Assembly: GCA_016882345.1 (NCBI GenBank) | Contig: VGQR01000158.1 | Location: 1-5,373 of the forward strand | Source: Cyanobacteria bacterium K_DeepCast_35m_m2_023 | GTDB lineage: Bacteria; Cyanobacteriota; Cyanobacteriia; PCC-6307; Cyanobiaceae | Length of the DNA: 5,373 nt | Direction: 5' to 3' | Part shown: one piece after another, positions 1-5,373 of the stretch | How positions within the stretch are numbered: position 1 is the stretch's first letter | How the letters are laid out: each line of letters starts with the position of its first letter | The notes under the pieces: generated by a model | What the model was told of the DNA's origin: nothing | Database searches by the model: none | Seen by the model: only the letters and a program-made list of their open reading frames with translations | Program-made: the position numbers and the translations under genes

Positions 1-91
1 GCCAGGCGATGCCCCGCTGCAGACCGGCCAGCCGTTCGTACTGCTCGGCCTGCTGGTCAAAGCGCCGGCAGATGGGCGATGCCGGGCTCAT
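1..91 (-). CDS. bioC: Malonyl-ACP O-methyltransferase BioC, N-terminal part (runs off left edge)
   Basis: Only the first 30 codons are visible, starting at an ATG whose A is at 91. The visible peptide contains FDQQAEQYERLAGLQRGIAW (residues 11-30), matching the BioC N-terminus, where an F-D/G-x-x-A-x-x-Y stretch precedes a conserved 'LQR' helix ahead of the SAM-binding fold. The glycine-rich SAM motif would lie outside the window. BioC is a cytoplasmic SAM-dependent enzyme that methylates the free carboxyl of malonyl-ACP, disguising it as a fatty-acid primer for pimelate synthesis. The start is supported by a 4-base ATGA overlap with the stop of the upstream hydrolase gene (88-91); no strong Shine-Dalgarno sequence precedes it, so translational coupling is likely. 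The call rests on a short peptide plus strong context (bioF and a BioK-like esterase directly upstream). A different SAM methyltransferase is possible but unlikely here. Confidence 0.82.
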   Translation of the reverse strand, partial: MSPASPICRRFDQQAEQYERLAGLQRGIAW

Positions 92-789
92 GCGGGCAAC
101 AGGCTTTCGATCCACGCGTTGACCAGCCCCACTGTGGGGGTGCCGATCAGGGCATGGCCGGCGCGGGCCAGGGTCACCACATCGGCCTGGGGCAGGCGAG
201 TGGCAAGGTCTTGACGCGCCTCGGGGGCCACGATCTGGTCGGCACCGGCCTGGACCAGCAGCACCTTGGCCTGCAGTGGAAATGCGGCGAGCAGATCGCT
301 GCTGCCGGCGATCAGGCTCAGATCGTCGCGCAGGCGCTGCAATCCCGCAGGGCCCAGGCCGGCATCGACCGGGGTGCGCTGCAGCATGGTGGCCGGTTCG
401 GGCGCTGCCACCCGCGCCAAAAAGCTGCGCAGCATGGGCGTGGGATCAGCACCAGCCAGTTCGCGGGCCATGCCGTCGAGCGCCATCTGCGTGCTGCGGC
501 CGGATCGACCGGCGGGGACGAAGCGGCCAAAGCTGGTCAGCAGCACGACGGCATCGGCTGCGGCCAGCACTGCGGGCTCCAGCAGGTGCGGTCCCAGCGA
601 ATGGGCGATCACCAGCCGGCAGCCGCCGGCGCTGTCCCATTGGGGCAGGTCTGGCTGGGCCTGGCCATAGCCCCGTTCGCCACGGCGCCACCGCCAGCCC
701 TTGGTGTCCCAGCTGTTCAGCCAGGGATCCCAGCTGTGTTGGTCGCCGCACCAGCCATGCATGGCGATGATCTGCAGTCGCTCGCTCAT
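88..789 (-). CDS. bioK: Alpha/beta hydrolase, probable pimeloyl-ACP methyl ester esterase (BioK type)
   Basis: This 233-residue protein has the layout of a small alpha/beta hydrolase. An early HGW (residues 11-13) is the likely oxyanion-hole region. The nucleophile elbow is AHSLG with Ser64, the acid is probably Asp184 in AGADQIV, and the base is His212 in ARAGHALIG. Residues about 90-165 form the variable cap. In the biotin pathway such an esterase removes the methyl group from pimeloyl-ACP methyl ester, ending chain elongation; BioH does this in E. coli, and BioK is the non-orthologous version described in picocyanobacteria. The function is inferred from the position between bioF and bioC plus the intact triad. 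The ATG at 789 was chosen because it makes a 4-base ATGA overlap with the bioF stop and leaves HGW near the N-terminus, as usual in this fold; the frame stays open to 1008, but that part lies inside bioF. The elbow has Ala in place of the usual first Gly of GxSxG. No signal peptide is seen, so the protein is probably cytoplasmic. Confidence 0.8.
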   Translation of the reverse strand: MSERLQIIAMHGWCGDQHSWDPWLNSWDTKGWRWRRGERGYGQAQPDLPQWDSAGGCRLVIAHSLGPHLLEPAVLAAADAVVLLTSFGRFVPAGRSGRSTQMALDGMARELAGADPTPMLRSFLARVAAPEPATMLQRTPVDAGLGPAGLQRLRDDLSLIAGSSDLLAAFPLQAKVLLVQAGADQIVAPEARQDLATRLPQADVVTLARAGHALIGTPTVGLVNAWIESLLPA

Positions 790-1979
790 GGCGCGCCCAG
801 GGCCTTGATCAACCGCTCCAGCGTGCCGCGCGGCAGGTCGCGCCGCAGCACCAATCGCAGCCTGGCGGTGCCCTCTGGAACGGTGGGTGGCCGGATCGCC
901 ACGCTCAGCAGCCCGGCATGTTCGAGCTGCTGCTGGAGCGCCAGGGCACGGGTATCGCTGCCGATTAGCAGCGGCAGGATCGGACCGACCCCGGCCGGCC
1001 GCGGCCAACCCGCCGACACCAGCGCCTGGCGCCAGCGCGCGGCCCGCCGCAGCAGCCGTTCGCCCACCGCTGCCCCCTGGTGATCCTCGGTTTGGATCCA
1101 GCGCAGGGCCGCCAGGGCACCGGCCGCCAGCGGTGGTGCCAATGCAGTCGTGTAGCGAAAGGCGGCGCTGCTCTGCAGCATCCAGGCCATGGTGGTGGCA
1201 TCCCCAGCCAGGAACGCCCCACCGCTGCCAAAGGCTTTGCCCAAGGTCCCGCTGATCAGGGCGATGGTGCTGTGGCCCATCCCCAGGCCGCGGCCGCCAG
1301 GCCCCAGCACCCCCAGGGCGTGGGCTTCATCGAGCACAAGCGCCGCCCCAAACCGCTCACACAGCGCGGTAAGCCCTGCGACGTCGGGGCTGGTGCCCTC
1401 CATCGAGAACAGACTCTCGCTGAGCACCAACAGGCGGCGGCCTGGGCTGTGATCGCGGGCGGCGGCGAGTCGCCGCTCCAGATCGGCGAGGTCGTTGTGG
1501 CGAAAGCGCTGCAGCCGCGCGCCAGCGCTGCGCACGCCGGCCAGCAGCGAGTGGTGGATGAGCCGGTCGGCCAGCACCAGACTGTGGCGATCGGCGAGGG
1601 CGCTCACCGCCGCCAGGTTGGCCTGAAAGCCGCTGGGGAAGAGCAGGGCCTGGTCGCGGTCGAGCCAGGTCGCCAGGGCCGATTCGAGTGCCGTGTGGGC
1701 TGTTCGCGTGCCGCTCACCAGGCGCGAAGCGCCGGCGCCCAGCCCGCTGCGCTGGAGCTCGGCGCTCGCCGCCGCAGTCACCGCCGGGTGCTGGCTTAAT
1801 CCCAGGTAGTCGTTGCTGGCGAGGTCGAGCAGTCCTGTTGCCCCGGGGGCCTGCGGCTCCAGGCTGCTGCCCGTGCCGGCGGCGAAGCTGCGCAGCTGCC
1901 GCCGGCGTTGGCTGGGCAGGGCGTTTAGCTGGGCTGCAAGCTCCTTCTGCCAGGCGGATGGCTCTGCCAAGGACCGCAA
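786..1979 (-). CDS. bioF: 8-amino-7-oxononanoate synthase (BioF)
   Basis: This 397-residue protein is a pyridoxal-phosphate enzyme of the alpha-oxoamine synthase family that condenses pimeloyl-ACP (or -CoA) with L-alanine, releasing CO2, to give 8-amino-7-oxononanoate. Hallmarks in order are ASNDYLGLSQHP (54-65), GAGASRLVSG (81-90), DRLIH with His142 expected to stack on PLP, FSMEGTSPD (191-199), LDEAHALG with Asp217 and His220 near the cofactor, the Schiff-base lysine Lys248 in SGTLGKAFGSGG, and AIRPPTVPEGTARLRL (361-376). Length is close to E. coli BioF (384). All catalytic residues are present, so it looks functional. The start is TTG at 1979; the frame is closed by a TGA at 2004-2006 and no ATG or GTG occurs near the expected N-terminus. 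A second TTG at 1970 is a possible alternative. It is the first gene of the bioF-bioK-bioC run, its stop overlaps the bioK ATG, and it is divergent from the helicase gene. A related CoA-dependent synthase is unlikely given the neighbours. Confidence 0.95.
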   Translation of the reverse strand: MRSLAEPSAWQKELAAQLNALPSQRRRQLRSFAAGTGSSLEPQAPGATGLLDLASNDYLGLSQHPAVTAAASAELQRSGLGAGASRLVSGTRTAHTALESALATWLDRDQALLFPSGFQANLAAVSALADRHSLVLADRLIHHSLLAGVRSAGARLQRFRHNDLADLERRLAAARDHSPGRRLLVLSESLFSMEGTSPDVAGLTALCERFGAALVLDEAHALGVLGPGGRGLGMGHSTIALISGTLGKAFGSGGAFLAGDATTMAWMLQSSAAFRYTTALAPPLAAGALAALRWIQTEDHQGAAVGERLLRRAARWRQALVSAGWPRPAGVGPILPLLIGSDTRALALQQQLEHAGLLSVAIRPPTVPEGTARLRLVLRRDLPRGTLERLIKALGAP

Positions 1980-2033
1980 GCGGCGTGGTCGCCACAGTCT
2001 GGATCAGGCGGCCAAGGGTATGGCCCCATAGGA
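1980..2033. promoter_or_regulatory. 54-bp divergent intergenic region between bioF and the helicase gene
   Basis: This is the whole space between the two assigned TTG starts, so initiation signals for both the biotin operon and the helicase must lie here or inside the opposite coding region. I see no good -35/-10 pair on either strand. TATGGC (plus, 2019-2024) and TATGGG (minus) are weak -10-like hexamers within the inverted repeat listed separately. No clear Shine-Dalgarno sequence precedes bioF; an AGGA directly abuts the helicase TTG, too close for normal spacing. The regulatory role is inferred from layout alone. Confidence 0.4.
2019..2030. repeat. Short perfect inverted repeat TATGG-CC-CCATA in the divergent gap
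   Basis: TATGG at 2019-2023 and its exact reverse complement CCATA at 2026-2030 are separated by two C residues. It lies 3 bp before the helicase TTG and about 40 bp before the bioF TTG. It is AT-richer than its surroundings, and each arm could serve as a weak -10 element for one direction. An operator is possible, but a 5-bp arm can occur by chance, and I do not recognise it as a known site. Confidence 0.25.
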
Positions 2034-4847
2034 TTGAGCGACAACGCCAGTGGCATCGTCACTACCACCACGGCCACCGTTCCTGCGCTTGAGACCCTGT
2101 TCCCGTTCCCTTTGGATGGGTTCCAGCTCGAGGCAATCGATGCCCTGAACCAGGGCCACTCGGTGGTGGTCAGCGCCCCCACCGGCAGCGGCAAGACCCT
2201 GGTGGGCGAGTACGTCATCCACCGGGCCCTGGCCCACGGCCAGAAGGTCTTCTACACGACGCCGCTCAAGGCGCTGTCCAACCAGAAGCTGCGCGACTTC
2301 CGCGCGCAGTTCGGGGCCGACAACGTGGGCTTGCTCACCGGCGATCTGAGCCTCAACCGCGAGGCCCGGGTTGTGGTGATGACCACTGAGATTTTCCGCA
2401 ACATGCTCTATGCGGAGATCGATCATCCCGATCAGGACCCCCTGGCCGATGTGGAGGCGGTGGTGCTCGATGAGTGCCACTACATGAACGATTCCCAGCG
2501 CGGCACGGTCTGGGAGGAATCGATCATTCATTGCCCGCCGGCGGTGCAGCTGGTGGCCCTCTCGGCCACGGTGGCCAATGCCGGTCAGCTGACCGACTGG
2601 ATCGAGCGGGTGCACGGTCCCACCCAATTGGTGCACAGCGATTTCAGGCCGGTGCCGCTGAGCTTCAGCTTCTGCAGTGCCAAGGGCCTGCACCCGCTGT
2701 TGAACGATGAGGGCACGGGCCTGCACCCCAACTGCAAGGTGTGGCGCGCTCCCAAGGGTCACCAGCGCAAGGGTCCCAAAACGCCGAAGCCGCCCCAGCC
2801 CGAGGCGCCGCCGCTGGGGTTTGTTGTGGCCCAGATGGCCGAGCGGCAGATGCTGCCCGCGATCTATTTCATCTTCAGCCGCCGCGGCTGCGACAAGGGC
2901 GTGCGCGACCTGGGACAGGTCTGTCTGGTCACCCCCGAAGAACAGGCCCGCATCGAGGCGCGCTTGCGTGTTTTTGTGGCCGCCACCCCCGAGGCGGTGC
3001 GCGAAGGCGGCCACGCCGACGCGCTGACGCGTGGCATCGCCGCCCACCATGCCGGCGTGCTGCCGGCCTGGAAAGAGCTGATCGAGGAACTGTTTCAGCA
3101 GGGGTTGATCAAGGTGGTGTTTGCCACCGAGACCCTGGCCGCCGGCATCAACATGCCGGCCCGCACCACCGTGATCTCGGCCCTGAGCAAGCGCACCGAG
3201 CGGGGCCATCGGCCGCTGATGGGCAGCGAGTTTCTGCAGATGGCGGGCCGCGCCGGCCGCCGTGGGCTCGATGTGCAGGGCTATGTGGTCACGGTGCAGA
3301 GCCGTTTTGAAGGGGTGCGCGAGGCGGGCCAGCTGGCCACGGCGCCGGCTGACCCGCTGGTCAGCCAGTTCACCCCCAGCTACGGCATGGTAACGAACCT
3401 GCTGCAGCGCTACGACCTGGCCAAGGCCAAGGAGTTGGTCGAGCGCAGCTTCGGCCGCTACCTGGCCACCCTCGATCTGGCCGACGACGAGGCGGCGATC
3501 GCCGAGCTCAAGGAGCGGCTCGCCCAACTCGAGGACGGCTCGGGCGATGTGCCGTGGGAAGACTTTGAGGATTACGAGAAGCAGCGCGGCCGCCTACGCG
3601 AGGAGCGGCGCCTGCTGCGCATCCTGCAGAACCAGGCCGAGGAGACCCTGGCCCACGAGCTCACCCTGGCGCTGCAGTTCGCCAGCGAGGGCTCGTTGCT
3701 CAGCGTCAAGGCACCCCAGCTCAAGGGTCGTGTCACCCCGGCGGTGCTGGTCGAGAAGGTCAACGGCCCGGGTCAGTTTCCGCTGTTGCTGTGCCTCACG
3801 GAAGAGAACGTCTGGATCTTGCTGCCCTGCTCGTCGGTGGTGAGCCTGCATGCCGAACTGAGCTGTCTGCAGGTCAAGCAACTCGGGGCCCCGGAGCTGC
3901 GCCACGCCGGCGAGCTGCGCCATGGCGATCAGGCCAGCGGTGGCCTTGCTCTGGCGGTGGCCTCGATGGCCCGCCGCCATGACATGCACACCCCCCAGTA
4001 CGACCTGGCGGCCGAGGTGCAGTCGCAGGCCCAGCTGGTGCAGCAGCTCGAGGAGGAGCTCGAGCTGCACCCGGCCCACCGCTGGGGCGACCGCAAGGCG
4101 CTCAAGAAGCACCGCCGCCGCACCGAGGAGCTGGCCCTCGAGCTCGAGGAGCGCCAGCGGCTGCTGCACTTCAGGTCCAACCGGCACTGGGACACCTTTT
4201 TGGCGTTGATCGAGGTGCTGCGCCACTTCGGCGCCCTGGGGGGCGACGAGGGCCTCGAACCCACCGAGATCGGCCGCACCGTGGCCGCCCTGCGCGGCGA
4301 CAACGAGCTGTGGCTGGGGCTGGCGCTGATGAGCGGCCACCTCGATGAACTGCCGCCGCCCGAGCTGGCGGCGGTGTTCGAGGCGATCTCGACCGAGGTC
4401 AACCGCCCCGACCTGTGGTGCGGCTACCCGCCACCGCCGGCGGTGGACGAGGCCCTGCACGATCTGCGCGGCATCCGGCGCGAGCTGGGTCGCCAGCAGG
4501 AGCGGGCCAAGGTGGCCTTCCCGATCTGGTGGGAGCCCGAGCTCACCGGGCTGGTGGAGGCCTGGGCCCGGGGCACCAGCTGGAGCGATGTGATCGGCAA
4601 CACCTCACTTGATGAGGGCGATGTGGTGCGCCTGCTGCGCCGCACCGTCGATTTGCTGGCCCAGCTGCCCTACTGCGAAGCCGTGAGCCAGCAGCTGCGC
4701 GACAACGCCCGCACCGCCCTCAAGGCAATCAACCGCTTCCCGGTGTGCGAGCTCGAGGACCTGATGCCCAAGCCGCCGGCGGCGATCGAGCGGCCCAAGC
4801 CTGAACTCAGCGATTTCGCTAGCCCCCACAGCGACGTGGTGGGCTGA
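2034..4847 (+). CDS. Ski2/Mtr4-like DExH-box RNA helicase with C-terminal DSHCT-type domain
   Basis: This 937-residue superfamily 2 helicase has all core motifs. These are a Q-motif-like FPLDGFQLEAI (25-35), Walker A APTGSGKT (48-55), TTPLKALSNQK (75-85), TGD (102-104), MTTEIFRNML (116-125), motif II DECH (147-150), SAT (177-179), AHHAGVLP (337-344), motif V in FATETLAAGINMPA (363-376) and motif VI QMAGRAGRRG (402-411). The DECH box, long post-core region and C-terminal helical segment (about 775-910, with EGDVVRLLRRTVDLLAQLP) are typical of the Ski2/Mtr4 group, whose C-terminal domain is called DSHCT. Such enzymes use ATP to unwind RNA, usually in decay or processing; plant plastids carry a related protein, ISE2. 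The exact substrate here is unknown. A Lys/Pro-rich, probably disordered linker (238-261) precedes RecA2, and charged, probably coiled-coil helices span 480-545 and 660-712. The start is a TTG at 2034; the first in-frame ATG lies beyond Walker A, so a non-ATG start is required. No membrane segment is seen. It is monocistronic here, divergent from bioF and convergent with the fic remnant. Confidence 0.93.
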   Translation: MSDNASGIVTTTTATVPALETLFPFPLDGFQLEAIDALNQGHSVVVSAPTGSGKTLVGEYVIHRALAHGQKVFYTTPLKALSNQKLRDFRAQFGADNVGLLTGDLSLNREARVVVMTTEIFRNMLYAEIDHPDQDPLADVEAVVLDECHYMNDSQRGTVWEESIIHCPPAVQLVALSATVANAGQLTDWIERVHGPTQLVHSDFRPVPLSFSFCSAKGLHPLLNDEGTGLHPNCKVWRAPKGHQRKGPKTPKPPQPEAPPLGFVVAQMAERQMLPAIYFIFSRRGCDKGVRDLGQVCLVTPEEQARIEARLRVFVAATPEAVREGGHADALTRGIAAHHAGVLPAWKELIEELFQQGLIKVVFATETLAAGINMPARTTVISALSKRTERGHRPLMGSEFLQMAGRAGRRGLDVQGYVVTVQSRFEGVREAGQLATAPADPLVSQFTPSYGMVTNLLQRYDLAKAKELVERSFGRYLATLDLADDEAAIAELKERLAQLEDGSGDVPWEDFEDYEKQRGRLREERRLLRILQNQAEETLAHELTLALQFASEGSLLSVKAPQLKGRVTPAVLVEKVNGPGQFPLLLCLTEENVWILLPCSSVVSLHAELSCLQVKQLGAPELRHAGELRHGDQASGGLALAVASMARRHDMHTPQYDLAAEVQSQAQLVQQLEEELELHPAHRWGDRKALKKHRRRTEELALELEERQRLLHFRSNRHWDTFLALIEVLRHFGALGGDEGLEPTEIGRTVAALRGDNELWLGLALMSGHLDELPPPELAAVFEAISTEVNRPDLWCGYPPPPAVDEALHDLRGIRRELGRQQERAKVAFPIWWEPELTGLVEAWARGTSWSDVIGNTSLDEGDVVRLLRRTVDLLAQLPYCEAVSQQLRDNARTALKAINRFPVCELEDLMPKPPAAIERPKPELSDFASPHSDVVG
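3494..3503. other. HIP1-type palindrome GGCGATCGCC
   Basis: This is a perfect 10-bp palindrome containing the cyanobacterial highly iterated palindrome core GCGATCGC. It lies inside the helicase coding sequence, in the coiled-coil region. I found only one perfect copy. In DNA this GC-rich a single copy is not far from chance, so it only mildly supports a cyanobacterial origin. Confidence 0.4.
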
Positions 4848-4871
4848 GGTCTGGGGTGTCCGCAGCAGACC
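4848..4871 (+). terminator. Weak hairpin just after the helicase stop; possible terminator
   Basis: GGTCTG (4848-4853), directly after the TGA, pairs perfectly with CAGACC (4866-4871) across a 12-nt loop. An alternative stem pairs CGTGGT (4835-4840) with ACCACG (4869-4874); the two share bases and are mutually exclusive. No T-run follows on either strand, so this is not a canonical intrinsic terminator. Its position between convergent genes is where a shared terminator is expected. The rest of the gap (4872-4919) holds only a weak CCTT/AAGG pairing (4887-4905) and nothing else I recognise. Confidence 0.25.
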
Positions 4872-4919
4872 ACGGCTGACCCGATTCCTTGTATTCCCCA
4901 TAAGGCTTCAGATCCCCAA

Positions 4920-5373
4920 TCACGCCACCACCTCCTGCGGCGACTCACCGAAAAGTTCGATATACGGCTGATAGCAGAAGCGCCGGTGACGTTTCTGGCC
5001 CGTCATCTCCCGCAGGATGCCCAAGGCTTCCAGCCGGGCCACCAGCGAGTTGGCGGCGGGGTAAGTCGTGGCGATCAACTGTTCAATCGCGTTCACACTC
5101 ACAATCGGCCGGTCAAACAGGCTCTCCAGCACCCGGTGGCCGTTGGCGGCGGCGCGGCCCAGGTGGTCGGTGATCAGGGTGCGGTGCTGTTCCCGCAACG
5201 CCAGGATGCGGCGGGCCGTGAGGCTCGCCTCCTGGCTCACCTCGGCCACACCCCGCAGAAAGAAGGCCAGCCAGCCCTCCCAGTCGCCCTGCTAACGCAC
5301 GGCCTGTAAATGGTCGTAATAGGCCTGGCGGTGCCTCTTGAAGTAGTGGGAGAGGTAGAGCACCGGCTTTTGC
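4920..5373 (-). pseudogene. Fic family protein, C-terminal part, interrupted by an in-frame TAG
   Basis: Read right to left from the window edge, the frame encodes KPVLYLSHYFKRHRQAYYD and then LQAVR, meets TAG at 5292-5294, and continues as QGDWEGWLAFFLRGVAEVSQ, followed by about 100 more residues to the TGA at 4920-4922. Both sides of the stop match, in one frame, the region after the catalytic core of Fic proteins, where an acidic residue normally sits between 'VR' and 'GDWEGW'. One G-to-T change (GAG to TAG) would explain it. The 123 residues after the stop end in a winged-helix-like segment (about 52-111) with VSVNAIEQLIATTYPAANSL and a terminal YIELFGE. Fic proteins usually transfer AMP or another nucleotide group to target proteins using an HPFxDGNGR motif, which would lie right of the window and cannot be checked. 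A GTG at 5249 could restart translation to give a 109-residue tail protein, but no good ribosome site is visible. The gene is convergent with the helicase, 72 bp away. The family call is firm; loss of function is likely but unproven. Confidence 0.8.

Noticed and set aside
790..1008. N-terminal extension of the BioK-like hydrolase to position 1008
   Set aside because: The extra 73 residues are Arg/Ala-rich out-of-frame bioF sequence. The ATG at 789 gives the usual hydrolase N-terminus and an ATGA overlap.
79..1083. 334-codon plus-strand open frame across bioK and the end of bioF
   Set aside because: It is antisense to two well-supported genes, starts inside bioC and has no domain signature; a high-GC shadow frame.
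1080..1799. 239-codon plus-strand open frame opposite bioF
   Set aside because: It is antisense to a complete bioF with all catalytic residues, and its composition is typical of a shadow frame.
1357..1995. 212-codon minus-strand frame starting at GTG 1995, overlapping bioF
   Set aside because: It is in a different frame from bioF and Arg/Pro/Ala-rich. The bioF frame carries all family motifs from residue 54 onward, so no frameshift or alternative gene is needed.
2004..3527. 507-codon open frame antisense to the helicase
   Set aside because: It lies opposite a helicase with every motif intact. Its translation is rich in His, Gln, Gly, Leu and Ala without recognisable motifs, as expected from antisense reading of GC-rich codons.
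4024..4155. Repeated CTCGAG/GAGCTCGAG strings
   Set aside because: They reflect codons for alternating Leu-Glu in the coiled-coil region of the helicase rather than a DNA repeat element; spacing is irregular.
3594..4460. 288-codon minus-strand open frame opposite the helicase C-terminal half
   Set aside because: Gln/Leu/Val/Ala-rich antisense translation of Glu/Leu-rich coding sequence, with no motif and no context.
4986..5309. 107-codon plus-strand open frame opposite the fic remnant
   Set aside because: The opposite strand encodes clearly recognisable Fic C-terminal sequence; this frame has no motif of its own.

Overview
The window reads as chromosomal DNA from a high-GC picocyanobacterium, most likely Cyanobium or a freshwater/brackish Synechococcus. 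This rests on three observations: the base composition is strongly GC-rich throughout, the biotin genes follow the picocyanobacterial pattern with a BioK-type esterase between bioF and bioC, and the Ski2-like helicase closely resembles the one I know from Synechococcus and Prochlorococcus. One extended HIP1 palindrome (GGCGATCGCC) is present and fits, but proves nothing alone. The assignment is inference from recognised protein families, not from a database search.

Left half (1-1979, minus strand): a tightly packed biotin operon read right to left as bioF, an alpha/beta hydrolase of the BioK type, and the first 30 codons of bioC, which runs off the left edge. Both junctions are 4-base ATGA overlaps, so the genes are probably one transcript with coupled translation. 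BioC would methyl-mask malonyl-ACP so that fatty-acid synthesis can extend it, BioK would remove the methyl ester once pimeloyl-ACP is made, and BioF would condense pimeloyl-ACP with L-alanine to open the biotin ring-building steps.

Centre (1980-4847): a 54-bp gap separates bioF from a divergently transcribed 937-residue Ski2/Mtr4-like DExH-box helicase on the plus strand. Both genes appear to start with TTG, and the gap holds a short perfect inverted repeat.

Right end (4848-5373): a 72-bp convergent gap with a small hairpin, then on the minus strand the C-terminal part of a Fic family protein. Its conserved frame continues to the window edge but is cut by an in-frame TAG, so it looks like a pseudogene or split gene. 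No RNA genes, mobile elements or CRISPR arrays were seen, and no convincing new multi-gene system. The most notable observations are the broken fic gene, the compact bioF-bioK-bioC arrangement with an atypical nucleophile elbow in BioK, and the double-TTG divergent start region.
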